Shown here in pieces: positions 1-6,028 of a stretch of DNA of 8,538 nt. Position 1 is the first letter of the stretch, and each line of letters opens with the position of its first letter. The DNA is taken from assembly GCA_964369265.1 (NCBI GenBank), contig CAYJEV010000071.1, forward strand, positions 1 through 8,538, in the 5' to 3' direction. Position numbers and translations under genes: made by a program. The DNA comes from DAMCAP01 sp964369265. Lineage in GTDB: Bacteria; Bacillota; Clostridia; Oscillospirales; Ruminococcaceae. A model generated the notes under the pieces. That model was given only the letters and a program-made list of their open reading frames with translations. It did not search any database and was not told where the DNA came from.

Positions 1-160
1 CGCTTTCCGCAGAAAGCGAAATTCTTAAAAAACTAAAATGGCGACTAATAGTCGCCGCTACAATTTGCAATGTCATTTTTAGTTTCGCATGACCATAAAC
101 AACCCACAAAAATTGATGCCCCATAATAGTAGGGTGCGGCGCTCGACGCACCGTCGCACG
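1..160. repeat. Gene-free stretch with GC-rich hairpins, possible dispersed intergenic repeats
   Basis: No gene is visible in this stretch. Three inverted repeats stand out from the AT-rich surroundings. Positions 1-7 (CGCTTTC) pair with 12-18 (GAAAGCG) around a 4-base loop. Positions 40-46 (GGCGACT) pair perfectly with 50-56 (AGTCGCC) around AAT, and this hairpin is enclosed by a wider pair, AAACTAAAA at 30-38 with TTTTAGTTT at 77-85. Positions 133-138 (GGTGCG) pair with 147-152 (CGCACC), or alternatively 134-141 pairs with 152-159 with one G-T pair. None has a good U-tract, so they are not convincing terminators. Short GC-rich hairpins of this look occur as dispersed repeats between genes in clostridial genomes. 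Assigning these to such a family is inference. Confidence 0.45.
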
Positions 161-279
161 AAAATCACCTCAACCCTATCATTTTAACCAAATCGATACT
201 ATATATAATATCAAAAATCACAATTTCGCTTCAACTTTAATATACTGTAATAAAAATTACAAAAAAGAAACAAAAACAC

Positions 280-311
280 TTGACATTGTAACAAACCTAT
301 GCTATTATAAT
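280..311 (+). promoter_or_regulatory. Strong promoter of first secreted-protein gene
   Basis: A consensus -35 TTGACA lies at 280-285 and a -10 TATTAT at 303-308, separated by 17 bp. The bases TGC directly before the -10 make an extended -10 element. A perfect TATAAT overlaps at 306-311, but with a 20-bp spacer. An A-rich tract at about 252-279 could act as an UP element. Transcription would start near 315, giving a leader of about 85 bases. The same arrangement is kept in the second copy, which supports the call. Confidence 0.85.
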
Positions 312-364
312 GACATTGATAAAGATTGTGCTTATTTAACAATAAATACACAGCTTTACAATAT

Positions 365-393
365 CTATTATTATATTATTTATTTGGAGGATT
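365..393 (+). promoter_or_regulatory. Conserved leader segment with GGAGG ribosome binding site
   Basis: These 29 bases are identical to 1887-1915 before the paralogous gene, while flanking leader sequence differs. The segment is an A/T-rich, probably unstructured run that ends in GGAGG at 386-390, nine bases before the ATG. An open leader with a full Shine-Dalgarno sequence fits efficient translation initiation. Its conservation next to a diverged spacer suggests selection, or a recent copy event. Confidence 0.7.
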
Positions 394-399
394 TTTATT

Positions 400-1641
400 A
401 TGAAAAAGATTCTATCTGGCGTTCTAGCTGCTGGTATGATCGCTTCTATGGGCGTTGCTGCTCTAGCTGCTGAGACTGCTGACCACAACCTTGGTAAGAA
501 ACTAGGTTCTGCTGGTTCTACTGCTCTAAAGATTTCTAGCGATGTTGCTTCTGTTTACACAACTAACGGTACTGAGGAAATGATTCCTTACGGAAAGACT
601 TTCTACTACCCTCTATTCACTGCTGGTAACACAACTGCAACTGTTGTTGAAACTGTTGGTACATTAGACGTAGTTGAGAACAACGACGAAGAGCCAAATG
701 GTGTTGTTGAGTCTACAATGGCTTATGACTACGACTACGTTCGTGGCGTTGGCATCAGAGCTACTTGGGAAGAGGGCAGAGAGCTAGTTGAAGGCGTTGA
801 GCTTGTTAAGATGAAGATGGATGAGTCAACTGAAGTTGGCGTTTCTGATATGTTCGCTGTTGAAGAAACAGAGAGAGTTACTGTTACTCCAGCTAACTTT
901 GCTGGTATCGATGCTGACGAAGATGAGTGGAAGCTTGACTACGTTTCTGCTGCAACTGATGCTGATAAGGACATTGAGAAGTACTACTACTTCCTAGCTG
1001 TTACTACTAAGACACAACCAACTGAAACTGATGAGAACGACCTAATCGGTACTATCGAGCTAAGAAAGTCTTCTGAAGACTTCGGTATCGAAGGCGATGA
1101 GATCGAAGTTGACGTTAACGTTGAGCTAATGTACCTAGAGTCTGACAAGATCATGATTCATGACGAAGAGACAGTTCTAGACTTCGGCGATGGCGACACT
1201 GAAGAGTGGATCGACTTCGAAGATCACGAGTATGACTACTTTGTAGTTGACACTTGCGACCAAAACGATCTAGTTGCTAAGGTTACTGATACATTCAACC
1301 ACGAGATTGGCGATATGTACCCATCTGCTAACCTACACTTCTTCAACGGTAACTACGCTACTTTCAACAGAACTGGTGAGCTAACTCTAACTGGTTGTGG
1401 ACTATTCTCCGATATGGACGATAAGTTCCTATACGCTGTTGACCAAGATGGCGAGATCTCTCTAGTTGCTGATTCCGATTCCGATATGTACGATGAGTAC
1501 GAGGAAGCTTTCAAAATCAAGACTAGAACTCTAGGCGTATACTTCATCTCTGATGAGGAGCTAGATCTAGTTGAGGATGTTGTTGTTGAAACAACTCCAG
1601 AGCCAGAGAAGGAAAACCCAGGTACAGGCGCTAAGGCTTAG
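400..1641 (+). CDS. Acidic secreted protein of unknown function, copy 1 (413 aa)
   Basis: The function is not recognised. Residues 1-23 form a clear Sec signal peptide: MKK, a hydrophobic core, then an ALA site with likely cleavage before A24-E25. The mature chain is rich in Asp, Glu and Tyr, and has no transmembrane segment. It carries two cysteines, Cys286 and Cys333, spaced identically in the paralog and able to form a disulfide once exported. The C-terminus ends ENPGTGAKA, resembling an NPxTG sortase signal, but only three residues follow, so a standard sortase anchor is absent. The C-terminal part (FNRTGELTL, KTRTLGVYFISDEEL) recalls unannotated secreted proteins of gut Clostridia; this is from memory and not verified. 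GGAGG sits nine bases before the ATG. Of 27 leucines, 23 use CTA, with uniform GCT, ACT and GTT use, typical of a highly expressed gene. An abundant surface or matrix protein is the best inference. Confidence 0.85.
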   Translation: MKKILSGVLAAGMIASMGVAALAAETADHNLGKKLGSAGSTALKISSDVASVYTTNGTEEMIPYGKTFYYPLFTAGNTTATVVETVGTLDVVENNDEEPNGVVESTMAYDYDYVRGVGIRATWEEGRELVEGVELVKMKMDESTEVGVSDMFAVEETERVTVTPANFAGIDADEDEWKLDYVSAATDADKDIEKYYYFLAVTTKTQPTETDENDLIGTIELRKSSEDFGIEGDEIEVDVNVELMYLESDKIMIHDEETVLDFGDGDTEEWIDFEDHEYDYFVVDTCDQNDLVAKVTDTFNHEIGDMYPSANLHFFNGNYATFNRTGELTLTGCGLFSDMDDKFLYAVDQDGEISLVADSDSDMYDEYEEAFKIKTRTLGVYFISDEELDLVEDVVVETTPEPEKENPGTGAKA

Positions 1642-1661
1642 TTCTTAACTAATCTTAACAT

Positions 1662-1708
1662 AAAATATTAAATATTTTGCCCTCCGATTTAACTTCGGAG
1701 GGTTTTTT
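1662..1708 (+). terminator. Intrinsic terminator of first secreted-protein gene
   Basis: A perfect 8-bp stem, CCCTCCGA (1680-1687) with TCGGAGGG (1695-1702), encloses a 7-base loop and is followed by six T. Just upstream lies a second perfect palindrome, AAAATATT (1662-1669) with AATATTTT (1671-1678). The second copy keeps the same architecture. Confidence 0.92.
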
Positions 1709-1802
1709 GTTTGTTTTATTATGCACATCAATGCTTTTGGAAACATTTGGTATTAAAATGCATAAAATAAAGGTAAATGTTACAAAAGAATAACAAAAAA
1801 GC

Positions 1803-1831
1803 TTGACATTGTAACAATACTATGTTATCAT
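1803..1831 (+). promoter_or_regulatory. Promoter of second secreted-protein gene
   Basis: TTGACA lies at 1803-1808 and TATCAT at 1826-1831 with a 17-bp spacer. A TG at 1823-1824 gives an extended -10 element. A-rich sequence at about 1784-1800 precedes the -35. The inverted repeat TGTTAC (1778-1783) and GTAACA (1811-1816) flanks the -35; copy 1 keeps the right half but has AATTAC on the left. A start near 1838 gives a leader of about 85 bases. Confidence 0.83.
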
Positions 1832-1886
1832 AATGATATTGATAAAGGTATTACTATTTGTTTTAATAAATAAAGCTTTTATCAAA

Positions 1887-1915
1887 CTATTATTATATTA
1901 TTTATTTGGAGGATT
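1887..1915 (+). promoter_or_regulatory. Conserved leader segment with GGAGG, second copy
   Basis: Identical to 365-393. GGAGG lies at 1908-1912, nine bases before the ATG at 1922. The bases between this segment and the ATG differ from copy 1, so the identity stops just after the ribosome binding site and resumes at the start codon. Confidence 0.7.
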
Positions 1916-1921
1916 AAATCT

Positions 1922-3193
1922 ATGAAAAAGATTCTATCTGGCGTTCTAGCTGCTGGTATGATCGCTTCTATGGGCGTTGCTGCTCTAGCTGCTGAAACTG
2001 CTGATCACGATTTAGGTAAGAAAATCGGCTATGCTGGTTCTACTGCACTAAAAATTTCTAGCGATGAGGCTAGCATTTACACAACTAACGGTGACCAAGA
2101 GAAAGTTCCTTACGGAAGCACTTTCTACTACCCACTACTAACAGCTGGTAGCCTACTAACTGTTGATGCTTCTGGTAGCTTATTAGCTGCTCCTGCAACT
2201 GGCGCTGGCGCTTTCGCTGTTAACAACGATGGTGAGCCAACTGGTTATGTTGAGTCCACAATGGCTTACGACTACGACTACGTTCGTGGTATTGGCATCA
2301 GAACTTCTTGGGAAGAAGGCAGAGAGTACGTTGAAGGCGTTGAAATCGTTAAGAAGAAACTAGAAGGCGCTGATTCCAACACTGGTATCGCTGACATGTT
2401 CGCAAACGAAGATACTAACACTGTAACAATCAATCCTGGTGTTGCTGGTTCTGCATTCGAAGATATCGATGCTGACGATGACAAGTGGAAAATTGATACA
2501 GTAACTGCTGGTACTTACGGTTCTGGCGACGAGAAGTACTACTACTTCCTAGCTGTTTCTACTAAGTCCATGCCAACTGAAACTGACGAGAACGACCTAA
2601 TCGGTACTATCGAGCTAAGAAAGACTTCTGATGACAATGGTATCGACGGCGAAGAGATCGAAGTTGATGTAAACGTTGAGCTAGAGTATGAAGTATCTGA
2701 CAAGATCATGATCTACGATACTGAAACAGTTCTAGACTTCGGCGATGGCGACACTGAAGAGTGGATCGACTTTGAAGATCACGAGTATGACTACTTTGTA
2801 GTTGACACTTGTGACCAAGATGATCTAGTTGCTAAGGTAACTGATACATTCAACCACGAGATCGGCGATCTATACCCATCTGCTAACCTACACTTCTTCA
2901 ACGGTAACTACGCAACATTCAACAGAATGGGCGAGCTAACTCTAACTGGTTGTGGCATCTTCTCCGACAACGAAGAGAAGTTCCTATACGCTGTTGATAA
3001 GGATGGCGAGATCGCTCTAGTAGCTGATTCTGATTCCGATATGTACGATGAGTACGAGGAAGCTTTCAAAATCAAGACTAGAACTCTAGGCGTATACTTC
3101 ATCTCTGATGAGGAGCTAGATCTAGTTGAGGATGTTGTTGTTACAACTCCAGACGATAGCAAGGAAAACCCAGGTACAGGTGCTAAGGCTTAG
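1922..3193 (+). CDS. Acidic secreted protein of unknown function, copy 2 (423 aa)
   Basis: Paralog of the gene at 400-1641, in the same orientation, with its own promoter and terminator. The signal peptide (residues 1-23) is identical in protein and DNA. Conservation is mosaic. The N-terminal block, the YDYDYVRGxGIR block and the C-terminal half are nearly identical. Two segments differ: around residues 75-110, where this copy has a small-residue insert with LLAAPATGAGAFAV, and around residues 145-185. Cys297 and Cys344 match the cysteine pair of copy 1. The protein ends in ENPGTGAKA with no following hydrophobic helix. The CTA-rich codon choice is shared. The variable segments could be exposed loops on a common scaffold, which is inference. 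A pilin or S-layer role is possible, but no S-layer homology or other known domain is visible. Confidence 0.85.
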   Translation: MKKILSGVLAAGMIASMGVAALAAETADHDLGKKIGYAGSTALKISSDEASIYTTNGDQEKVPYGSTFYYPLLTAGSLLTVDASGSLLAAPATGAGAFAVNNDGEPTGYVESTMAYDYDYVRGIGIRTSWEEGREYVEGVEIVKKKLEGADSNTGIADMFANEDTNTVTINPGVAGSAFEDIDADDDKWKIDTVTAGTYGSGDEKYYYFLAVSTKSMPTETDENDLIGTIELRKTSDDNGIDGEEIEVDVNVELEYEVSDKIMIYDTETVLDFGDGDTEEWIDFEDHEYDYFVVDTCDQDDLVAKVTDTFNHEIGDLYPSANLHFFNGNYATFNRMGELTLTGCGIFSDNEEKFLYAVDKDGEIALVADSDSDMYDEYEEAFKIKTRTLGVYFISDEELDLVEDVVVTTPDDSKENPGTGAKA

Positions 3194-3232
3194 TTTTTAA
3201 CTAGTCTTAACATAAAATATTAAATTATTTTA

Positions 3233-3260
3233 CCCTCCGATTTAATGTCGGAGGGTTTTT
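3233..3260 (+). terminator. Intrinsic terminator of second secreted-protein gene
   Basis: CCCTCCGA (3233-3240) pairs with TCGGAGGG (3248-3255) and is followed by five T. It lies between convergent genes. Read on the minus strand the hairpin is followed by TAAAATAATTT, a poorer U-tract, so it may also stop transcription from the amidohydrolase genes, but less certainly. No separate terminator for those genes was found. Confidence 0.92.
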
Positions 3261-3306
3261 GTTGTTGTGTTATTATTATTTGCCTTGGTATACATTATAT
3301 GGGCGA

Positions 3307-4485
3307 CTATTGGTCACTCCCCAAAAAATCAGCAGCAATCTGCGCCATGCAAGCAACGCCAATCCAAATGCACTCCTCATCAACATCAAACATAGAGTTA
3401 TGCCCATTAACTATTGGCTTTGTCACATCTCCGCTGCCAAGGCTGCACATTGCACCAGGCACTAGTTGAGTAAAGAAAGAAAAGTCCTCTCCCCCCATAG
3501 ACGGATCGTTAACATAAATCATTTTATCCTTGCCAACAATCTTCTCAAGCGCTGGAACGCAATAATCCATCAAGAAATCGTCGTTGTTTATCAAAGCTGG
3601 AATGCCCTTTGGCTGTTCAAAAGCTATCTTGCAGTTATATGTGGTTTCAAAGCCTTTGCAAATCTCGTTCATTCTCTCAACGATTTTGTTTCGTACATTT
3701 GGATCTAATGTGCGAAGCGAGCCTTCAAGCACAACATCATCTGCAATGATATTAGACTTTGTACCGCCATGAATAGAGCCTATCGTTATAACGCCGGCTT
3801 GAGGGCCTGCGATATTTCTGCTAATTATTGTTTGGAGAGTGACAACAAGCTGAGAAGCTATAACAACAGGGTCAATGCAGTTGTGAGGATGAGCCCCATG
3901 TCCGCCAAGCCCAGTTACAGTTATCTTAAATCCCTCAGAAGAAGCACAAACAGCGCCTTTCCTATACGCAATACAGCCAGCTGGAGTTGGGTTGTTTACA
4001 TGAAAAGAGAACACACCATTAACGCCATCCATAACTCCCTTTTTCATAAGATCATACGCACCAGCGCCAATCTCTTCAGCAGCTTGGAAAATAAGCTTAA
4101 CATTGCCTTTAAGCTCGCTCTTATACTCATTCATAACAAGCGCAAGCCCCATTAAAAGGGTTGTATGCACATCATGCCCGCAGGAATGCATTACATTCTC
4201 GACCGTTGATTTATAAGGCACATCTTTTTTGTCGGGCATTGGCAGAGCATCTATATCCCCTCTAACAGCGAAAGTCTTCCCCTCGCCTGCCTCGCCTCTT
4301 ATCATCGCCACAACAGAAGTATGGGACTGTATAGGCAGTATCTCAACATTATTAGCTTTTAAGAACTCTATAATTTTCTCTTTTGTGCGAAACTCTTTTA
4401 GTGAAAGTTCAGGATGCATATGAAAATCTCGGCGAATTTTCACAAGTTCTGGTTGATATTTTTTAGCTATCTCTTTAAAATCCAT
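3307..4485 (-). CDS. M20D-family metal-dependent amidohydrolase A (392 aa)
   Basis: Predicted cytoplasmic binuclear-metal hydrolase of the M20D group, which includes hippurate hydrolase, N-acetyldiaminopimelate deacetylase and IAA-amino acid hydrolases. These cleave N-acyl or N-aryl amino acids. Motifs run in the family order: RRDFHMHPE (18-26), GDIDALPM (76-83), HSCGHD (100-105), FQAAEE (133-138), FHV (161-163), GGHGAHP in the lid domain (194-200), DPSMGGEDF (327-335) and GHN (361-363). By family analogy the metal ligands are Cys102, His104, Glu138, His162 and His362, and Glu137 is the general base, so all are present. No signal peptide is seen. The start is placed at 4485 because AGAGGAG (4492-4498) lies six bases upstream; an in-frame ATG at 4503 has no such site. 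The gene is probably cotranscribed with the similar gene at 4549-5724. The substrate cannot be read from sequence. Confidence 0.93.
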   Translation of the reverse strand: MDFKEIAKKYQPELVKIRRDFHMHPELSLKEFRTKEKIIEFLKANNVEILPIQSHTSVVAMIRGEAGEGKTFAVRGDIDALPMPDKKDVPYKSTVENVMHSCGHDVHTTLLMGLALVMNEYKSELKGNVKLIFQAAEEIGAGAYDLMKKGVMDGVNGVFSFHVNNPTPAGCIAYRKGAVCASSEGFKITVTGLGGHGAHPHNCIDPVVIASQLVVTLQTIISRNIAGPQAGVITIGSIHGGTKSNIIADDVVLEGSLRTLDPNVRNKIVERMNEICKGFETTYNCKIAFEQPKGIPALINNDDFLMDYCVPALEKIVGKDKMIYVNDPSMGGEDFSFFTQLVPGAMCSLGSGDVTKPIVNGHNSMFDVDEECIWIGVACMAQIAADFLGSDQ

Positions 4486-4491
4486 GATAAA

Positions 4492-4498
4492 CTCCTCT
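4492..4498 (-). promoter_or_regulatory. Ribosome binding site deciding the start of amidohydrolase A
   Basis: Read on the minus strand this is AGAGGAG, six bases before the ATG at 4485. The upstream in-frame ATG at 4503 is preceded only by AT-rich sequence, so the shorter protein is favoured. Confidence 0.8.
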
Positions 4499-4510
4499 TT
4501 CATTTAAATT

Positions 4511-4535
4511 AAACGGGAAGATAATCTCCCCGTTT
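4511..4535 (-). terminator. Hairpin between the two amidohydrolase genes
   Basis: AAACGGG (4511-4517) pairs with CCCGTTT (4529-4535), extended past one mismatch by AGA/TCT (4519-4521 and 4525-4527) around a 3-base loop. On the minus strand it comes after the stop of the 4549-5724 gene and is followed by AATTTAAAT, only partly T-rich. It could be a leaky terminator that lowers expression of the downstream gene, or an RNA-stabilising hairpin at the 3' end of the first cistron. Confidence 0.55.
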
Positions 4536-4548
4536 GTTGATACAACTA

Positions 4549-5724
4549 TTAAGCGTTTAAGAAATCCCAAGCAGTCTGTACTAAGCACGCAACGCCAATT
4601 GATAAGCAGTCCTCATCAATATCAAAGAACGCATTATGTCCATTTGCAGTAATGCCTTTTTCTTTATTTCCAGAGCCAAGCGAACCCATACAACCAGGTA
4701 CAAGTTCGGTAAAGTATGAGAAGTCCTCTGCACCCATTGAAGGGTCAGTCCCCATAACTATATTTTCTTCGCCAGCAATCTTTGCGCTTGAAGGAATAGC
4801 AAAGCTATCAATAAATTCATTGTTATTCACATGCACAGGATAGCCGTAAACAAGCTCAAGTTTAATTTTGCAGTTATAGGAAGTTTCAATACCCTTTAGG
4901 ACTTCTTCCATTCTTCTTGGAATAAGCTCCCTAACCTTCTTATCGAGAGTTCTTATAGTTCCCTCCATCACAACATCATCAGCAATAATATTTGACTTTG
5001 TTCCGCCATGAATAGAGCCTATTGTGATAACACCAGCCTGAGGGCCTGCTAGGTTTCTACTAACGATAGTTTGAAGAGCATTGATAACTTGAGCAGAAAT
5101 AACAACAGGGTCAATACAGTTTTGTGGATGAGCACCATGTCCGCCTAGTCCTGTAACTGTGATTTTAAAGTTGTCAGCAGATGCGCCAATAGCTCCATAT
5201 TTATAAAGCACCTTTCCAGCAGGAACAGCAGTGCTTACATGGAAAGCCATAACTCCATCAACACCTTCCATAACACCCTTCGCTACTAAGTCCTTAGCTC
5301 CGCCTGGTGGCAGCTCTTCAGCAGCTTGGAATATAATGCGAACATCGCCAGCAAGCTCATCTTTAACGTTATTTAACAGCAAAGCTGCGCCCATCATTAA
5401 AGCTGTGTGAGCATCGTGTCCGCAAGAGTGCATCATGCCATCAATTTTAGACTTATATGGAACATCTCTATTTTCTTGCATTGGCAGCGCATCAATATCG
5501 CCACGCATTGCAAAAGTCTTGCCTTTTTTAGCTCCTCTAACAACAGCCACAACAGATGTGTGTGATTCTATTGGAAGAATTTCTATTCCATTAGCATTTA
5601 AGAAATCCTTTATCTTCTTTTGTGTCTTAAACTCCTGAAATGATAATTCAGGCTCCATGTGAAAATCTCTTCTATAGCTTACTAGCTGATCTTGAATTTT
5701 TAGTGCTGCTTCTTTAAAGTTCAT
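4549..5724 (-). CDS. M20D-family metal-dependent amidohydrolase B (391 aa)
   Basis: Promoter-proximal paralog of amidohydrolase A, matching it along the full length at roughly 60 percent identity by eye. It has the same ordered motifs: RRDFHMEPE (18-26), GDIDALPM, HSCGHD (99-104), FQAAEE (132-137), FHV (161-163), GGHGAHP, DPSMGAEDF and GHN (362-364). Inferred ligands are Cys101, His103, Glu137, His162 and His363, with Glu136 as base, so it should be active. The ATG at 5724 has AGGAGG (5729-5734) four bases upstream, and a promoter is visible at 5771-5799. The 63 bases to the next gene contain a hairpin but no clear new promoter. No amino-acid biosynthesis or peptide-transport gene is adjacent, so an N-acetyldiaminopimelate deacetylase role is no better supported than scavenging of acylated amino acids. 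Confidence 0.93.
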   Translation of the reverse strand: MNFKEAALKIQDQLVSYRRDFHMEPELSFQEFKTQKKIKDFLNANGIEILPIESHTSVVAVVRGAKKGKTFAMRGDIDALPMQENRDVPYKSKIDGMMHSCGHDAHTALMMGAALLLNNVKDELAGDVRIIFQAAEELPPGGAKDLVAKGVMEGVDGVMAFHVSTAVPAGKVLYKYGAIGASADNFKITVTGLGGHGAHPQNCIDPVVISAQVINALQTIVSRNLAGPQAGVITIGSIHGGTKSNIIADDVVMEGTIRTLDKKVRELIPRRMEEVLKGIETSYNCKIKLELVYGYPVHVNNNEFIDSFAIPSSAKIAGEENIVMGTDPSMGAEDFSYFTELVPGCMGSLGSGNKEKGITANGHNAFFDIDEDCLSIGVACLVQTAWDFLNA

Positions 5725-5770
5725 ATTTCCTCCTAAATTTAATTGTTAAAATAAGGTATACATACTATCA

Positions 5771-5799
5771 ATTATATATCGCTACGAAACAATAGTCAA
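5771..5799 (-). promoter_or_regulatory. Promoter of the amidohydrolase gene pair
   Basis: On the minus strand TTGACT (5799-5794) and TATAAT (5776-5771) are separated by exactly 17 bp. The start would be near 5764, giving a leader of about 40 bases. The -35 element abuts and overlaps by one base an NrdR-like palindrome at 5799-5814. Confidence 0.83.
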
Positions 5800-5814
5800 C
5801 ACTATATCTAGTTA
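5799..5814. promoter_or_regulatory. NrdR box 1
   Basis: The 12-bp core ACTATATCTAGT (5801-5812) fits the NrdR-box consensus acaCwAtATaTwGtgt, with mismatches only at weakly conserved positions. It lies directly upstream of the amidohydrolase -35 element. Its centre is 43 bp, about four helical turns, from box 2. Confidence 0.65.
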
Positions 5815-5841
5815 TTGTGAATTTTCTATACTTTGCACATC

Positions 5842-5857
5842 TTACTATATATAGTTA
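5842..5857. promoter_or_regulatory. NrdR box 2
   Basis: Contains the perfect 12-bp palindrome ACTATATATAGT at 5844-5855, an exact match to the core of the NrdR consensus. The same palindrome recurs at 6007-6018. It lies 163 bp centre to centre upstream of box 3, so it could act on the divergent promoter or through looping. Confidence 0.68.
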
Positions 5858-6004
5858 TGTGTAAATATACAAAATTAAAAAATAATAATACACATAGTAT
5901 TTATTTGTTACTAGAAACTATATCATTTTTACTATTTTACTATAAAAAGAAAGCGTATTTTTATCAAAATTTATTAGAATTTCATAATTTACCTAAAAAA
6001 CATA

Positions 6005-6020
6005 TTACTATATATAGTTT
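6005..6020. promoter_or_regulatory. NrdR box 3, upstream of nrdD promoter
   Basis: Contains ACTATATATAGT at 6007-6018, identical to the core of box 2. It sits just upstream of the nrdD -35 element. Its centre is 31 bp, three helical turns, from box 4, the spacing typical of tandem NrdR sites. Confidence 0.85.
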
Positions 6021-6028
6021 TTTCGTCG

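Larger units (their letters stand above)
255..1708 (+). repeat. Tandem duplication, unit 1 (promoter to terminator)
   Basis: This is the first copy of a duplicated transcription unit; the second spans about 1778-3260. Similarity starts in the A-rich stretch upstream of the -35 element and runs through the leader, the coding region, the 3' untranslated region and the terminator hairpin. Stretches identical at base level include the last 29 bases of the leader (365-393 against 1887-1915), the first 74 bases of the genes (400-473 against 1922-1995) and 111 bases near the 3' end (1477-1587 against 3032-3142). The coding middle has diverged. The copies are in direct orientation with no mobile element between them. 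Confidence 0.85.
1778..3260 (+). repeat. Tandem duplication, unit 2 (promoter to terminator)
   Basis: This is the second copy of the unit described at 255-1708, in direct orientation. It differs by small insertions in the coding region (423 against 413 codons), by a TATCAT rather than TATTAT -10 element, and by loop changes in the terminator (TTTAATG against TTTAACT). Its stem sequences are unchanged. Confidence 0.85.

Noticed and set aside
195..212. Near-perfect 18-bp palindrome with core CTATATATAA, resembling an NrdR half-site
   Set aside because: It lacks the essential G of the right half and lies about 70 bp upstream of the -35 element of an unrelated gene. Chance is plausible in AT-rich DNA.
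1353..1547. Antisense frame that recurs with similar protein at 2908-3162
   Set aside because: Its conservation is explained by the duplicated plus-strand gene. It has no ribosome binding site or promoter.
1709..1770. Inverted repeat TTATGCA (1719-1725) and TGCATAA (1759-1765) between the duplicated units
   Set aside because: Seven AT-rich base pairs around a 33-base loop, absent from the other copy's upstream region. Too weak to call an operator or a riboswitch.
3301..3320. GGCGACT-like sequence resembling the hairpin at 40-56
   Set aside because: It contains the stop codon and last codons of amidohydrolase A, and the second arm does not match.
3769..4155. A 128-codon plus-strand frame inside amidohydrolase A
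   Set aside because: It is antisense to a gene with complete catalytic motifs and has no initiation signals or recognisable domain.
4486..4503. Upstream in-frame ATG for amidohydrolase A (adds MKEEFI)
   Set aside because: No Shine-Dalgarno sequence precedes it, and the added codons are themselves the AGAGGAG ribosome binding site of the next ATG.
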